A stretch of DNA of 64,000 nucleotides from Actinomadura sp. HBU206391 (lineage in GTDB: Bacteria > Actinomycetota > Actinomycetes > Streptosporangiales > Streptosporangiaceae). The stretch is taken from assembly GCF_014323665.1 (NCBI RefSeq), contig NZ_JABVEB010000013.1, positions 1 through 64,000 of the forward strand, read 5' to 3'. Below are positions 25,816-34,967 of the stretch, piece after piece. Each line of letters begins with the position of its first letter. Positions within the stretch are counted from its first letter, which is position 1. The position numbers and the translations under genes are program-made. Under the pieces are notes generated by a model that was not told the DNA's origin, made no database searches, and saw nothing but the letters and a program-made list of their open reading frames with translations.

Positions 25816-26415
25816 TCACCGTTCTCCCCGGGCCGGTGCGTCCGTGAGGGAGGTCCCGAGGAGGGTCGCGGCCGCGGCCCGCGCCCGGTGAGCGATCTCC
25901 GGACCGCCGGTGATCGCGGCGGTGGTCATGGCTCCTTCCGCGAGGAGCAGGATCTGATCCACGATCGCCGGGTCGTCGGCGGCGAGGTCACCGGCGAGGC
26001 CGGCCAGATAGTCCCGGAACAGCGACTTGTGCTCGCGGACGACGCCGGCGATGAGGTCGTCGGCGGCGCCGAGCTCTCCGAAGGCGTTGATGAAGGCGCA
26101 GCCGTGGAAGTCCGGTCCCCGGAACCAGCCCTCCAGCCAGTCGAAAACCGCGAGGAGCCGGTCCGCCGGTCCGGCTGCCGGGCCGGCGGTCTGCGCGGCT
26201 ACGTGGCCGGCCAGGTCGGCACGCCATCGCTCGTCGCGCCGGCGCAGATAGGCGGCCACGAGGTGCTGCTTGGAGGGATAGAGCCGGTAGAGCCGGGTGA
26301 GCGAGACTCCGGCCGTCGAGCGGACCTCGTCGATGCCGACGGCCTGGACACCGCGCGCGTAGAAGAGAGCCTCCGCCGCGTCGAGCAGGCGTTGTACGGC
26401 TTCCTCGCGATCCAC
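25816..26415 (-). CDS. TetR-family repressor
   Basis: A 199-residue repressor: the N-terminal HTH spans LLDAAEALFYARGVQAVGID to SLTRLYRLYPSKQHLVAAYL, and a ligand-binding helical domain follows (EGWFRGPDFHGCAFINAFGE). It diverges from the DUF1348 gene. Two identical-type dyads lie between the two starts, so it probably represses itself and the DUF1348 gene until a small ligand is bound. Confidence 0.92.
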   Translation of the reverse strand: MDREEAVQRLLDAAEALFYARGVQAVGIDEVRSTAGVSLTRLYRLYPSKQHLVAAYLRRRDERWRADLAGHVAAQTAGPAAGPADRLLAVFDWLEGWFRGPDFHGCAFINAFGELGAADDLIAGVVREHKSLFRDYLAGLAGDLAADDPAIVDQILLLAEGAMTTAAITGGPEIAHRARAAAATLLGTSLTDAPARGER

Positions 26416-26437
26416 GCCACCTCCTCGGAACCTCGGG

Positions 26438-26483
26438 AGAACGAGCGTTCTAGACTATCTTCCAAGGGTAGAACGCACGTTCT
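26438..26483. promoter_or_regulatory. Two AGAACG-N2-CGTTCT operators
   Basis: AGAACGAGCGTTCT (26438-26451) and AGAACGCACGTTCT (26470-26483) are perfect dyads with two-base centres, 32 bases apart, that is, on the same helix face. They sit between the TetR gene and DUF1348 gene, and are the obvious binding sites for the TetR repressor. Confidence 0.8.
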
Positions 26484-26519
26484 GTGTTCTGCCATGGTGT
26501 GCGCCGAGGAGGATGCGTG

Positions 26520-26978
26520 ATGACCGGTCGACCGCCCTTTCCGCCGTTCGACGAGGAGACCGCCGCGCAGAAGGTCCAGGCGGCGGAGGACGCGTGGAAC
26601 ACCCGCGACCCACAGCGGGTGTCGCTCGCCTACACGGAGGACTCGGTGTGGCGGAACCGCGATCGCTTCGTCACCGGCCGCGAGGCGATCGTCGCGTTCC
26701 TCACTGAGAAGTGGGAGCGCGAGCTGGACTACGCGCTGCGCAAGGAGCTGTGGTCGTTCAGCGGCGACCGGATCGCCGTGCGCTTCCAGTACGAGAGCCA
26801 TGACGCCGCCGGCCAGTGGTGGCGCAGTTACGGCAACGAGCTGTGGGAGTTCACCGCCGAGGGCCTGATGCGGCGCCGCGAGGCCAGCATCAACGACGTG
26901 GCGATCGAGGAGGGCGACCGGCGCATCTTCGGACCTCGCCCGGACGCCGAGCGCGGAGCCTCGATCCCGATCTGGTGA
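26520..26978 (+). CDS. DUF1348 protein (NTF2-like fold)
   Basis: A 152-residue protein of the DUF1348 family, recognised by [40 protein letters not shown] and the end of the family [15 protein letters not shown]. The fold is that of small SnoaL/NTF2-like proteins, but the activity is unknown. ATG 26520 has GAGGAGG upstream. The twin TetR operators in its promoter imply induction by a xenobiotic or similar ligand. Confidence 0.88.
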   Translation: MTGRPPFPPFDEETAAQKVQAAEDAWNTRDPQRVSLAYTEDSVWRNRDRFVTGREAIVAFLTEKWERELDYALRKELWSFSGDRIAVRFQYESHDAAGQWWRSYGNELWEFTAEGLMRRREASINDVAIEEGDRRIFGPRPDAERGASIPIW

Positions 26979-26996
26979 GCGGCCCCGCACTCCGTT

Positions 26997-27042
26997 CATC
27001 GAGATCCGTGATCCGGCGTCCATCGAGATCCGTGACCCGGCG
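26997..27042. repeat. Direct repeat upstream of the methyltransferase gene
   Basis: CATCGAGATCCGTGATCCGG (start 26997) is repeated immediately at 27021 with one change (CATCGAGATCCGTGACCCGG), giving two adjacent units of about 24 bases. The second ends 28 bases before the ATG of the DUF574 gene, so it may overlap its promoter or bind a regulator. Confidence 0.65.
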
Positions 27043-27069
27043 AACGTGCTGCGATGTTAGTTTCGATGA

Positions 27070-27861
27070 ATGACCGACGAGGGCCGGGCGCGCCCCAAAC
27101 TTGACACGAGCATCGCGCATCCCGCGCGGGTCTATGACTACTGGCTGGGCGGCAAGGACAACTACGCCGCGGACCGCGAAGTGGCCGAACGGGTCCTGGC
27201 CATCGTGCCGGAGGCTCCGCGGAGTGTGCGGGCCAACCGGGCGTTCCTCAAGCGGGCGGTACGGCTGACGGCCGAGGCCGGTGTGCGGCAGTTCCTCGAC
27301 ATCGGCTCGGGCCTGCCGACCGCGGAGAACTCCCATGACATCGCCCAGCAGGTGCGGCCGGACGCCCACGTGGTCTACGTCGACAACGACCCGATCGTTC
27401 TCGTCCATGGCAACGCGCTGCTGGCCGGGACGGGGTCCACGACGGTCGTCCAGTCCGATGCCCGGGACCCGGAGGCCATCCTGGGTCATCCGGAGGTGCG
27501 GCGGCACATCGACTTCGGGCAGCCGGTCGCGGTGCTGCTGCTCGGGGTCCTGCACTTCGTTCCGGACGACCAGGACCCGTACGGGATCGTGGCCCGGCTC
27601 GCCAAGGCGATGGTGCCCGGCAGCCATCTCATCCTGTCCCACCTGACCGGCGACTCGGATCCGGAGAACGCGAAGAGGTTCCTCGAGTCGGTCAACCGCG
27701 AGGCAAGGGCGGTCGTCCGCACTCGCGAGGAGGTGCAGCGGTTCTTCGACGGATTCGAGCTCCTCGACCCGGGTGTCGTGCCGGTGGATCGGTGGCGGCC
27801 CGACGGCCCGGACGCCATGAAGCGCTTCTGGCTGTGGGCGGGCGTCGGGCGCAAGGCGTAG
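27070..27861 (+). CDS. DUF574-type SAM-dependent methyltransferase
   Basis: A 263-residue protein of the actinomycete DUF574 (SAM methyltransferase) family. The hallmark start is PARVYDYWLGGKDNYAADRE, the SAM loop is QFLDIGSGLPTAENSHDIAQ, and VVYVDNDPIVLVHGNALL provides the acidic ribose contact. The family is greatly expanded in filamentous actinomycetes and its substrates are mostly unknown; it often accompanies XRE-type regulators, which are absent here. It stands alone, converging with the sulfite-oxidase-like gene 40 bases away. Confidence 0.92.
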   Translation: MTDEGRARPKLDTSIAHPARVYDYWLGGKDNYAADREVAERVLAIVPEAPRSVRANRAFLKRAVRLTAEAGVRQFLDIGSGLPTAENSHDIAQQVRPDAHVVYVDNDPIVLVHGNALLAGTGSTTVVQSDARDPEAILGHPEVRRHIDFGQPVAVLLLGVLHFVPDDQDPYGIVARLAKAMVPGSHLILSHLTGDSDPENAKRFLESVNREARAVVRTREEVQRFFDGFELLDPGVVPVDRWRPDGPDAMKRFWLWAGVGRKA

Positions 27862-27901
27862 CGTCACCGGGCCTGGCGGCGCCGGGTGGGACGCGGCAGG
27901 G

Positions 27902-29263
27902 TCAGGGCATCAGCGAGGCCGGCAGCACGACCAGCTCCAGGGGAGCGTGGCCGTTGTACTCGAGCCCGTGCTGGTTCCAGAGGACGTCCTCGGGGCGAGG
28001 CTGGACGTTTCCGGCCCTGTCGCGCGCGCGTGACATCACCCGGTACTTCCCCGGCTTCACCCCCTGCCACGGCACCTCGAACCGCACCCACATGAAGGGC
28101 TCCGGCGCGCTCAGCAGTTTCGCCTCGCGCCACGGGATCTCGGTCGTCCACCGGCCCGGCGCGACGAGCCTGTCGACCTGGACGTCGACGCGGTCGATCG
28201 CCCCGGCTCCCGACCAGGCGCGCCCGCGCAGCGTCATGTCGCCGGGCGTGAGCGTGACGTTCTCGTTGAACTCGACGGCGCTGCGGACCCGCCCGGCGGT
28301 GGGTCGGACCGGCTCGGGAAAATCGGGACCGGTGAGCACCTGCAGTCTCTGCGGACCCGCGGCCGGGATGCTCCGCTTCGACGCCTCGATATGGCCGAGC
28401 CACTTGACCGCGGTGTTGCCGCCCCACCCGGAGAACAGCGCGCGCAGCGGGTAACCGTGGTCGACCGGCAGGTCGGCGCCGTTCATGCGATAGGCCAGGA
28501 GCGTGTCGTCCTTGACGGCCTTCTCGAACGGGATGACCTGCGAGTAGTTGACCGTTCTCCCGTCTGGATCCGTGATCTCGTCCAGGCCGGTGAACTTCAC
28601 GTCGACGCCGTCCCGGGCCCCGGCCGCGGCGAGCACGTCCTTGACCCGTACGCCCGTCCACTCCGCCGCGCTGACCGCGCCGAAGTGCCACTGGGTGAAG
28701 CCGATCGGCAGCCAACGGCGGCCGTCGCCCGACGGCGGGAGCGAGGGAAAGAAGACGCGGCAGTTGGCGCCGCAGTCGAGCGTGCGCCGCAGGGTCACGG
28801 CCGGGAGCGCCAGCAGGTCCTCGTAGCCGAACGACCGGGGACGGGCGAGCGCGTCGCCGGTGAGCCTGAGCCGCCACGTGCGGCGGTCGATGTCGGGCGG
28901 CCGCGCCCTGTTGTGGATGTAGAACCGGTCGTTGGGCACCGTCTCGGCATAGTCCCGCGCCGGGCCCCACTTCATCTCCTCGGAACCGTTGCCACGGTTG
29001 ACGAAGTAGCGGGACGGCGTCGCCTGGACCACGCGGTCGGCCTCTTCGGCGACCTTGCCCACCTCGCCGGACGGGCGGCTCGCGGTCGTCTCGCCGCGCG
29101 CCGCCGCCTCGGCCGCGACGCCCGTGCCGAGGACCAGCGATCCGGCGGTGCCGATCGCCGACGACGTCAGGAACCGGCGGCGTGAGTACAACGCATCGAG
29201 AAGGGACTCCAGGACATCGCCCGGCGCGGTCTCCCGGCGGGCCGGTCGGCGATGCGCTGCCAT
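27902..29263 (-). CDS. Sulfite-oxidase-family molybdopterin enzyme, Tat-exported
   Basis: A 453-residue enzyme with a Tat signal (SRRRFLTSSAIG) near residue 30, so the folded protein with its cofactor is exported. The molybdopterin domain includes FYIHNRARPPDIDRRTWRL, the molybdenum-ligating cysteine in RTLDCGANCRVFF near 165, and DHGYPLRALFSGWGGNTAVK. The C-terminal Mo-co dimerisation domain starts near 340 (TLRGRAWSGAGAIDRVDVQ). It probably oxidises sulfite or a related compound outside the cytoplasm. ATG 29263 follows GGGAG; GTG 29269 is an alternative. No heme or cytochrome partner is adjacent. Confidence 0.9.
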   Translation of the reverse strand: MAAHRRPARRETAPGDVLESLLDALYSRRRFLTSSAIGTAGSLVLGTGVAAEAAARGETTASRPSGEVGKVAEEADRVVQATPSRYFVNRGNGSEEMKWGPARDYAETVPNDRFYIHNRARPPDIDRRTWRLRLTGDALARPRSFGYEDLLALPAVTLRRTLDCGANCRVFFPSLPPSGDGRRWLPIGFTQWHFGAVSAAEWTGVRVKDVLAAAGARDGVDVKFTGLDEITDPDGRTVNYSQVIPFEKAVKDDTLLAYRMNGADLPVDHGYPLRALFSGWGGNTAVKWLGHIEASKRSIPAAGPQRLQVLTGPDFPEPVRPTAGRVRSAVEFNENVTLTPGDMTLRGRAWSGAGAIDRVDVQVDRLVAPGRWTTEIPWREAKLLSAPEPFMWVRFEVPWQGVKPGKYRVMSRARDRAGNVQPRPEDVLWNQHGLEYNGHAPLELVVLPASLMP

Positions 29264-29484
29264 GGCCACTCCCCGTCATGGTCGCAGGACGGGGGGTCGG
29301 TCAGCTTTCACCCGTCTTATCTCCGCTCGTGTTCATCCCAAAACGGCTTATTTCGGGCATGTCATCTGGTGGACGGAAGAAATTCACCTCGCACGTCAGG
29401 GTTGCCATCCGTGACGACGCGCTCTCCGGAGGAGCGGTCGTGCGACCCGATCCGTCTTGCCATATGGACAGTTAGTATCACGAT

Positions 29485-30698
29485 ATGAACGCCACGCCCT
29501 CCCTCTCATCCCGGCGCCGATGGGTGGTGCTCGCGGTCGGACTCGCCGCGATGACCGCGGGCACCGCCTTCCAGTTCGGCCTGCCGTACCTCATCCCGGC
29601 TTTCCGTGCGCACGGACTGTCGCTCAGCGAGGCGGGCGTGCTCGTGGCATGTCCCCTGGCCGGGCTGATGGCCACGCTCATCGCCTGGGGCGTCGTGGCG
29701 GACCGCCGGGGTGAGCGGTTCGTGCTGAGCGCGGGCCTCGCGGTGGCCGGGATGGCCCTGCTCGCCGCCGCAGCGGTGCACGGCACGCTCGCGCTCGGGG
29801 TCTGCCTGGTCACCGCCGGCGCGGGCGGCGGATCGGTGCACGCGGCGAGCGGACGTCTGATCCTCGGCTGGTCGCGGCCGGGGAGCGCGGGCTCGCCATG
29901 GGCATCCGGCAGACCGCGCAGCCTTTGGGACTGGCGTTGGCCGCGCTCACCCTGCCCGTGCTGGCGGTGCGCGGCCTGGCCCCTCCGCTGCTCACGCTGT
30001 CCGGCTTCTGCCTGTTCATGTCCCTGTTGGTCTGGCTGTTCGTGCGCGATCCCGTACGACCGGACGAGGCGGCGGGGGAGCGGCGGGGTTCTCCGTACGC
30101 CACCCCCGTGCTGTGGCGGCTGCACGCGGCCGGTGCGCTGCTGGTCGTCCCGCAGTTCGCGGTCGCGACGTTCTCCCTCGTGTACCTGGTGGACGACCAC
30201 CATTGGGACGTCGCCACGGCCGGCCGGGTGCTCGCCGCCGCACAACTCTGCGGGGCCCTGGCGCGGATCGGCGCCGGCGCCTGGTCCGATCGCGCGGGCA
30301 GCAGGCTGCGCCCGTACCGCCTGCTCGCCGTCCTGATCGGCGCGGTGATGCTGGCCCTGGCGGCCGGTGCCTACGTGGACTCGGCCGTGGCCGTCGGGGC
30401 ACTGCTCATCGCCGGCGTGATGACGGTGAGCCCGAATGGGCTCGCCTTCACGGCGGTCGCGGAACACGCCGGACGCTCCTGGGCGGGCCGGGCTCTCGGT
30501 GCCCACAACACCGTGCAGAACGCGTTCGCGGCTGCGACCCCGCCGCTGCTCGGCGCCGTGGTCGGCGGAGCCGGTTATGCCGCCGCCTTCGCCACCGCCA
30601 TCGCCTTCCCGCTGGCCGCGGCGGCGATCACCCCGGTCTCCGCCGAACGCTCCCACCTCGCCCGCGACGCCGCCGTACCCGAACGCACGGTGGTGTGA
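29485..30698 (+). pseudogene. MFS transporter with a single-base frameshift
   Basis: Two frames together encode one 12-segment-type MFS permease. The first runs from ATG 29485 through SGRLILGW; the second continues GERGLAMGIRQTAQPLG and ends at 30698. At about 29871 the sequence reads TGGTCGCGG where TGGTTCGCGG would keep the frame, so one T appears lost. Repaired, the protein would be about 405 residues with the loop 2-3 motif GVVADRRGERFVL. It could be a recent pseudogene or a sequencing error. Substrate unknown. Confidence 0.82.
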
Positions 30699-30718
30699 TC
30701 CGGCGGCAGGCCCGAGCC

Positions 30719-30949
30719 CTAGAACGACCACCAGCCGAAGGCGAGATGGCCGGTGAGCCACACACCGCCGATCAGCAGCAGGCCTCTGCCGATCCAGGTG
30801 GCCACGGTGGGGCGGCGGTCGCGCACTTTGAACACCCGCCAGACGAACTCGGACAGCGTGTCGCCGGGTCGCTTGTCCCGGAGGGCGATGCCCTCGAGGG
30901 TGGCGAACGCCGCGATCCAGACGATCCACAGCACGGGCCAGACGCTCAT
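30719..30949 (-). CDS. Small two-segment membrane protein
   Basis: A 76-residue protein with two hydrophobic helices (WPVLWIVWIAAFATLEGIAL at residues 4-23 and TWIGRGLLLIGGVWLTGHLA near 50-70) joined by a charged loop (RDKRPGDTLSEFVWRVFKV). GGGGGAG precedes ATG 30949. It looks like small actinomycete membrane proteins sometimes found with phage or peptidase genes, but no such context is seen here. Function unknown. Confidence 0.65.
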   Translation of the reverse strand: MSVWPVLWIVWIAAFATLEGIALRDKRPGDTLSEFVWRVFKVRDRRPTVATWIGRGLLLIGGVWLTGHLAFGWWSF

Positions 30950-31168
30950 GAACTCCCCCGTTCAAGGCGATGCCGCCGAAGTCTCTTCAGTCCTCCATTG
31001 AACGGCAGGGGAAAGGGCTGCATGCCGCCTTGAAGATGGCCGGATCACGCCACCCTGCGGTTGCGCGCCGGTGACGGCGGGACGCCTTCGCCCGGTTCAG
31101 GGCGGATCTCATCGACGTGATCGAGCATCAGCGGCGGCTGAGCCAACGGCAGGAGAGCAACGGCCGGA
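30950..31168. other. Intergenic region with an 8-bp inverted repeat
   Basis: CCGTTCAA (30958-30965) and TTGAACGG (30998-31005) form a dyad just upstream of the small membrane protein gene, a possible regulator site. No gene is supported up to the ABC-2 permease stop. Confidence 0.4.
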
Positions 31169-31936
31169 TCAGACGTCTCGGCGGAGGAGGGACAGGGCGC
31201 CCGCGCCGAGTGCCGCGGCGACGTAGGCCGCCATCACCGCCAGCGCCCCGTACGGCGACATCACCGTGTCCTCCTGAGCGCCCGCGAGCTGCCCCGCCAG
31301 GCTCGGGAGCATCACCGCCGAGATCCGGCCGCCCCAGGGCGACGGCAGCAGCGTGGTCATCGCCGGCAGCACGAGGAGCAGCGTGCTGACGATGACGAGC
31401 GCCGCGGCGGTGGACCTGACGACCGCACCGATGCCCAGGCCGACGAGACCGATCACCATGATGGACAGACCTGACGCGAGCGCCGTGGGCAGCCCGGCCG
31501 CCACCGACTCCCACGCGGTGATCGGCGCCGGCCGGTCCCCAGTGATCAGCCTGCTCAACAGCAGCGAGGAGAACGCGATGGCCAGGCCGGTGGCGAGGGC
31601 CAGAGCGGCGATCACAATGATCTTCGCCGTCAGCAGCCGGAGTCGTTGCGGCACCGCGGCGACGCTGGTCTGGATGAGGCCGGTGGCGAATTCCGAGGTG
31701 ATCACCAGCCCGCCGAAGGCCGCCAGGCAGAACTGGGCGAAGGGAACGGCGAGCATGCCGGGGTCGGCGCCGGGGAAGGTGGCCTGCTCGGCCGGAACCG
31801 AGCCGTCCCAGTCCGCGGTCATCAAGTACGACATCAGCGTGCCGATGAGCAGGGCGACGACGAGCGCGCCGAGGACGGCGAAGGTCGAGCGGACGGAGCG
31901 GACCTTGAGCCACTCCGCTGCGATCAGGCCGGTCAT
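31169..31936 (-). CDS. ABC-2 type exporter permease
   Basis: A 255-residue membrane protein starting IAAEWLKVRSVRSTFAVLGA, the usual opening of actinomycete ABC-2 permeases, with six hydrophobic segments. FGGLVITSEFATGLIQTSVA is a typical amphipathic stretch. It works with the ATPase encoded just upstream (4-bp ATGA overlap). Such pairs export drugs, peptides or lipids. A NarL-type two-component system is divergently encoded and may control the exporter. Confidence 0.88.
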   Translation of the reverse strand: MTGLIAAEWLKVRSVRSTFAVLGALVVALLIGTLMSYLMTADWDGSVPAEQATFPGADPGMLAVPFAQFCLAAFGGLVITSEFATGLIQTSVAAVPQRLRLLTAKIIVIAALALATGLAIAFSSLLLSRLITGDRPAPITAWESVAAGLPTALASGLSIMVIGLVGLGIGAVVRSTAAALVIVSTLLLVLPAMTTLLPSPWGGRISAVMLPSLAGQLAGAQEDTVMSPYGALAVMAAYVAAALGAGALSLLRRDV

Positions 31937-32844
31937 CGGGTCGTTCCTCCGGTCCGGTACTCGACGCTGTCGTCGGTCAGCCGCATGAAGGCCTCCTCCA
32001 GTGATGCGCTGCGCGGGGTCAGCTCGTGCACCGCGATGCCGTGGGCCATCGCGAGCTCACCGATCTCGGCGGCGGTCATCCCGCTGACGGCGAGCCCGCC
32101 GTCCGGTTCCGGCGTGACGGTCGCCCCGGCCGACCGCAGCGCCGTCCCCAGCCCGGGCTCGTCCGGAGTACGGACCAGCACGTCCTGGTCGAAACGGCCG
32201 GCGAGTTCGGCCATCGTCGTCTCAGTGATCAGCCGTCCGCGCCCGATGACCAGCACGTGGTCGGCGGTGAGCGCCATCTCGCTCATGAGATGGCTCGACA
32301 CCAGCACCGTCCGGCCCTCCGCGGCCAGCGACCGCATCAGCCCGCGGATCCACCGGATGCCCTCCGGGTCGAGCCCGTTGACCGGCTCGTCGAACAGCAG
32401 CACACCCGGGTCGCCGAGCAATGCCGCGGCGACGCCCAGCCGCTGCCGCATCCCGAGCGAGAAGTCCTTCACACGTCGCCGTGCCGCACCGGCGAGGCCG
32501 ACCTGCTCCAGCACCGCGCCAACACGTGCGGCCTCGATGCGGTTGGCGAGCGCCAGGCAGCGCAGATGGTCGTAGGCGGTGCGTCCACCGTGCACCGCGC
32601 CGGCGTCCAGCAGCGCGCCGACCTCGTGCAACGGACGTCTGATGCCCGCGTAGCGGCGGCCGTTCACCAGCGCCGCGCCCGACGTGGGCAGGTCGAGCCC
32701 GAGGACGGCCCGCATGGTGGTGGACTTGCCGGCGCCGTTCGGCCCGAGAAAGCCGGTCACCCGTCCGGGCATGACCCGGAAGGACAGCCCGTCGACGGCG
32801 GTCACGGCGTCGTACCGCTTGGTCAGGTCTCTTACCTCGATCAT
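31933..32844 (-). CDS. ABC exporter ATP-binding protein
   Basis: A 303-residue ATPase of the DrrA/bcrA type. Walker A GPNGAGKST lies near residue 35, signature FSLGMRQRLGVAAALL near 130, Walker B VLLFDEPVNGLD near 150, and the H-loop VSSHLMSEMA near 185. A C-terminal regulatory domain ends in LEEAFMRLT, as in drug and lantibiotic exporters. ATG 32844 is chosen; longer in-frame extensions have no support. It forms an operon with the permease. Confidence 0.93.
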   Translation of the reverse strand: MIEVRDLTKRYDAVTAVDGLSFRVMPGRVTGFLGPNGAGKSTTMRAVLGLDLPTSGAALVNGRRYAGIRRPLHEVGALLDAGAVHGGRTAYDHLRCLALANRIEAARVGAVLEQVGLAGAARRRVKDFSLGMRQRLGVAAALLGDPGVLLFDEPVNGLDPEGIRWIRGLMRSLAAEGRTVLVSSHLMSEMALTADHVLVIGRGRLITETTMAELAGRFDQDVLVRTPDEPGLGTALRSAGATVTPEPDGGLAVSGMTAAEIGELAMAHGIAVHELTPRSASLEEAFMRLTDDSVEYRTGGTTR

Positions 32845-33010
32845 GGCTGCAACGATGGCCGATCGCTCCACGCCGCACATCGGACCGTGGCCTGGACCCG
32901 TGCCTCCTCCCGGGGCATGACCGGCAGGCCCCCGCGGCGCGGGATCAGACCAGGGGATGACGTGCTCCGGCCGGATGTGCCGGGCCGAGCCGGGCGGATA
33001 CCGTCGAACC

Positions 33011-34243
33011 GTGCGTGAGACGGATCGGCGGCCGCTGCTCAGCCGCCCGCTGCGCCGCGGCCACCTGGTCGCGCTCGACGCGGCCGCCGCGGTGGCGGTG
33101 TCGCTGCTCTGCGCGTACGCGGCCAGGGAGACGGCGGAGGGCTGCCCACATGAGCCCGTCTGGGTGTCGTGGCTGGTCGCGCTGGTGATCGGGCTGCCGG
33201 TCTCGCTGCGCCGGCTGAGGCCGTTGACGGCCCTCGGCATCGCGGCGACGGGGTCGGTCACGGCGCTGGTGACCGGTGTCATCCCGCTGTTCGCGGTGCT
33301 CGCGCCGACGACGGCACTGGTGCTCGTGCTGTACGAGGTGGCGCTCAGCCGACGTCGCCGCACGGCGGCCCTGGCACTCGGCGCCTGCCTGTTCGGCGTC
33401 GTCGTCGCCACCATGGGCGGCGCGGCCCTGTCGGCCGGGCAGGATCAGCCGGACGCCCTCGTCGGAGGCTTCTACGTCGGTCTGGTGGTGACCCTCCCGT
33501 GGGCGGTCGGGCGGGCGGTGCGGGAGCGGCGCGCCTACGCCGCCCGCTCGGCCGGGCAACTGGCCCGGCAGGCCGTGGCCGAGGAGCGTCTGCGCATCGC
33601 CCGCGAACTGCACGACGTGGTCGCGCACAGCATGGGCCTGATCGTGGTCAAGGCCTCGATCGCCAACCATGTCGCCGACTCCCGGCCCGAGGAGGCCCGG
33701 GACGCACTCCGCGTCATCGAGGAGACCGGCCGGACGGCGCTCGGCGAGATGCGGAACACGCTCGGGCGGCTCCGCTCCGGCTCTGGCGACCCCGCCGGAC
33801 TGCGCCCCGCCGAACTGCGCCCCGCCCCGGGTCTCGACGGCCTGCCCGAGCTGGTCGATCGGGCCGCGATGGCCGGGGTCGGCGCCGACCTCGAGGTGAG
33901 CGGCACGGCCGTGCTGCCCGAGGGGGTGGGGCTGTCGGTCTACCGCATCGTGCAGGAGGCGCTCACGAACGTGGTCAAGCACGCCGCTCCGGCACGATGC
34001 CGCGTGACGGTCGAGTTGGGCCGGAAGAGGGTCCGGATCGAGGTCACCGACAACGGTCCCGGCGTCCGGGTGCTGCCGGACGACGGCGCGACCGGGCAGG
34101 GGCACGGTCTCATCGGGATGCGGGAACGGGCCATGATGTACGGCGGGTCGTTCTCCGCGGGGCCACGTCCCGAGGGCGGCTTCAGGGTGAGCGCGGACCT
34201 GCCGTACGAAGCCGCCGGACCGACCGGGAGCCACACCCCTTGA
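33011..34243 (+). CDS. NarL-type sensor histidine kinase
   Basis: A 410-residue kinase with about five N-terminal membrane segments (residues 20-150) and little extracytoplasmic sequence, suggesting an intramembrane or transporter-linked signal. The HisKA_3 phosphorylation site is RIARELHDVVAHSMG near 195, followed by ALGEMRNTLGRLR and the ATPase domain (VQEALTNVVKHA, TDNGPGV, GHGLIGMRERA). GTG 33011 lies six bases after GATACCGTCG, so the message may be leaderless. It overlaps the response regulator and diverges from the ABC exporter. Confidence 0.9.
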   Translation: MRETDRRPLLSRPLRRGHLVALDAAAAVAVSLLCAYAARETAEGCPHEPVWVSWLVALVIGLPVSLRRLRPLTALGIAATGSVTALVTGVIPLFAVLAPTTALVLVLYEVALSRRRRTAALALGACLFGVVVATMGGAALSAGQDQPDALVGGFYVGLVVTLPWAVGRAVRERRAYAARSAGQLARQAVAEERLRIARELHDVVAHSMGLIVVKASIANHVADSRPEEARDALRVIEETGRTALGEMRNTLGRLRSGSGDPAGLRPAELRPAPGLDGLPELVDRAAMAGVGADLEVSGTAVLPEGVGLSVYRIVQEALTNVVKHAAPARCRVTVELGRKRVRIEVTDNGPGVRVLPDDGATGQGHGLIGMRERAMMYGGSFSAGPRPEGGFRVSADLPYEAAGPTGSHTP

Positions 34244-34908
34244 GCGAGCGGATCCGCGTGCTCGTCGCAGACGACCAGGCGCTGCTGCGCGGCAGCTTCC
34301 GTCTGCTGATCGACACCACGCACGATCTGACGGCGGTCGGTGAGGCCGGCACCGGCGCCGAGGCGGTGGACCTGGCCGCTCGGGAACGCCCCGACGTGGT
34401 GCTCATGGACGTTCGGATGCCCGAGATGGACGGCATCGAGGCGACCCGGCGAATCTGCCGGTCACCGGAGACGGCGGGGGTACGGGTGCTCATCCTCACC
34501 ACGTTCGACGTGGACGAGTACGTCTACTCGGCGCTGCGGGCGGGCGCCAGTGGATTCCTGCTCAAGGACACCCCGCCGGCCGACCTGCTGACCGCGATCC
34601 GGGTGGTCGCCGCGGGCGAGGGACTGCTCGCCCCCACCGTGACCCGGCGGCTCATCGCCGAGTTCGCCCGCCGCCCCGAGCCCGCGCGGCCGCTCGCCCG
34701 GGGGCTGGACGGCGTGACCGAGCGGGAGCGCGAGGTGCTCACCCTGATCGCCCGCGGCCTGTCCAACGCCGAACTCGCCGAGCACCTGCATCTCAGCCTC
34801 GCCACCGTGAAGACGCACGTGGGCCGGCTGCTCGCCAAGCTAGAGGCGCGCGACCGGGCGCAGCTCGTCATCATCGCCTACGAGACCGGCCTGGTCCGCC
34901 CAGTGTGA
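34240..34908 (+). CDS. NarL/LuxR-family response regulator
   Basis: A 222-residue regulator. The receiver (IRVLVADDQALLRGSFRLLI) has phospho-acceptor Asp in VLMDVRMPEMDG near residue 56 and switch Lys in GFLLKDTPP near 106. The LuxR HTH is GVTEREREVLTLIARGLSNA to SLATVKTHVGRLLAKL. The TTG at 34240 overlaps the kinase stop (TTGA) and gives the expected short lead. It probably controls the neighbouring ABC exporter. A hairpin follows 20 bases after the stop. Confidence 0.92.
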   Translation: MSERIRVLVADDQALLRGSFRLLIDTTHDLTAVGEAGTGAEAVDLAARERPDVVLMDVRMPEMDGIEATRRICRSPETAGVRVLILTTFDVDEYVYSALRAGASGFLLKDTPPADLLTAIRVVAAGEGLLAPTVTRRLIAEFARRPEPARPLARGLDGVTEREREVLTLIARGLSNAELAEHLHLSLATVKTHVGRLLAKLEARDRAQLVIIAYETGLVRPV

Positions 34909-34928
34909 TCTCCATTCTCGGCAATCCG

Positions 34929-34967
34929 ATGATGGGTGGTCGAAGGGCGACTTCGACCACCCGTCAT
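34929..34967. terminator. Bidirectional hairpin between two operons
   Basis: A 17-base stem (34929-34945 with 34951-34967, one G-T mismatch, core GGGTGGTCGAAG) around a 5-base loop. It ends at the stop codon of the leftward CoA-transferase gene and lies 20 bases past the rightward response-regulator stop, so it can end transcription from both sides. Confidence 0.7.
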
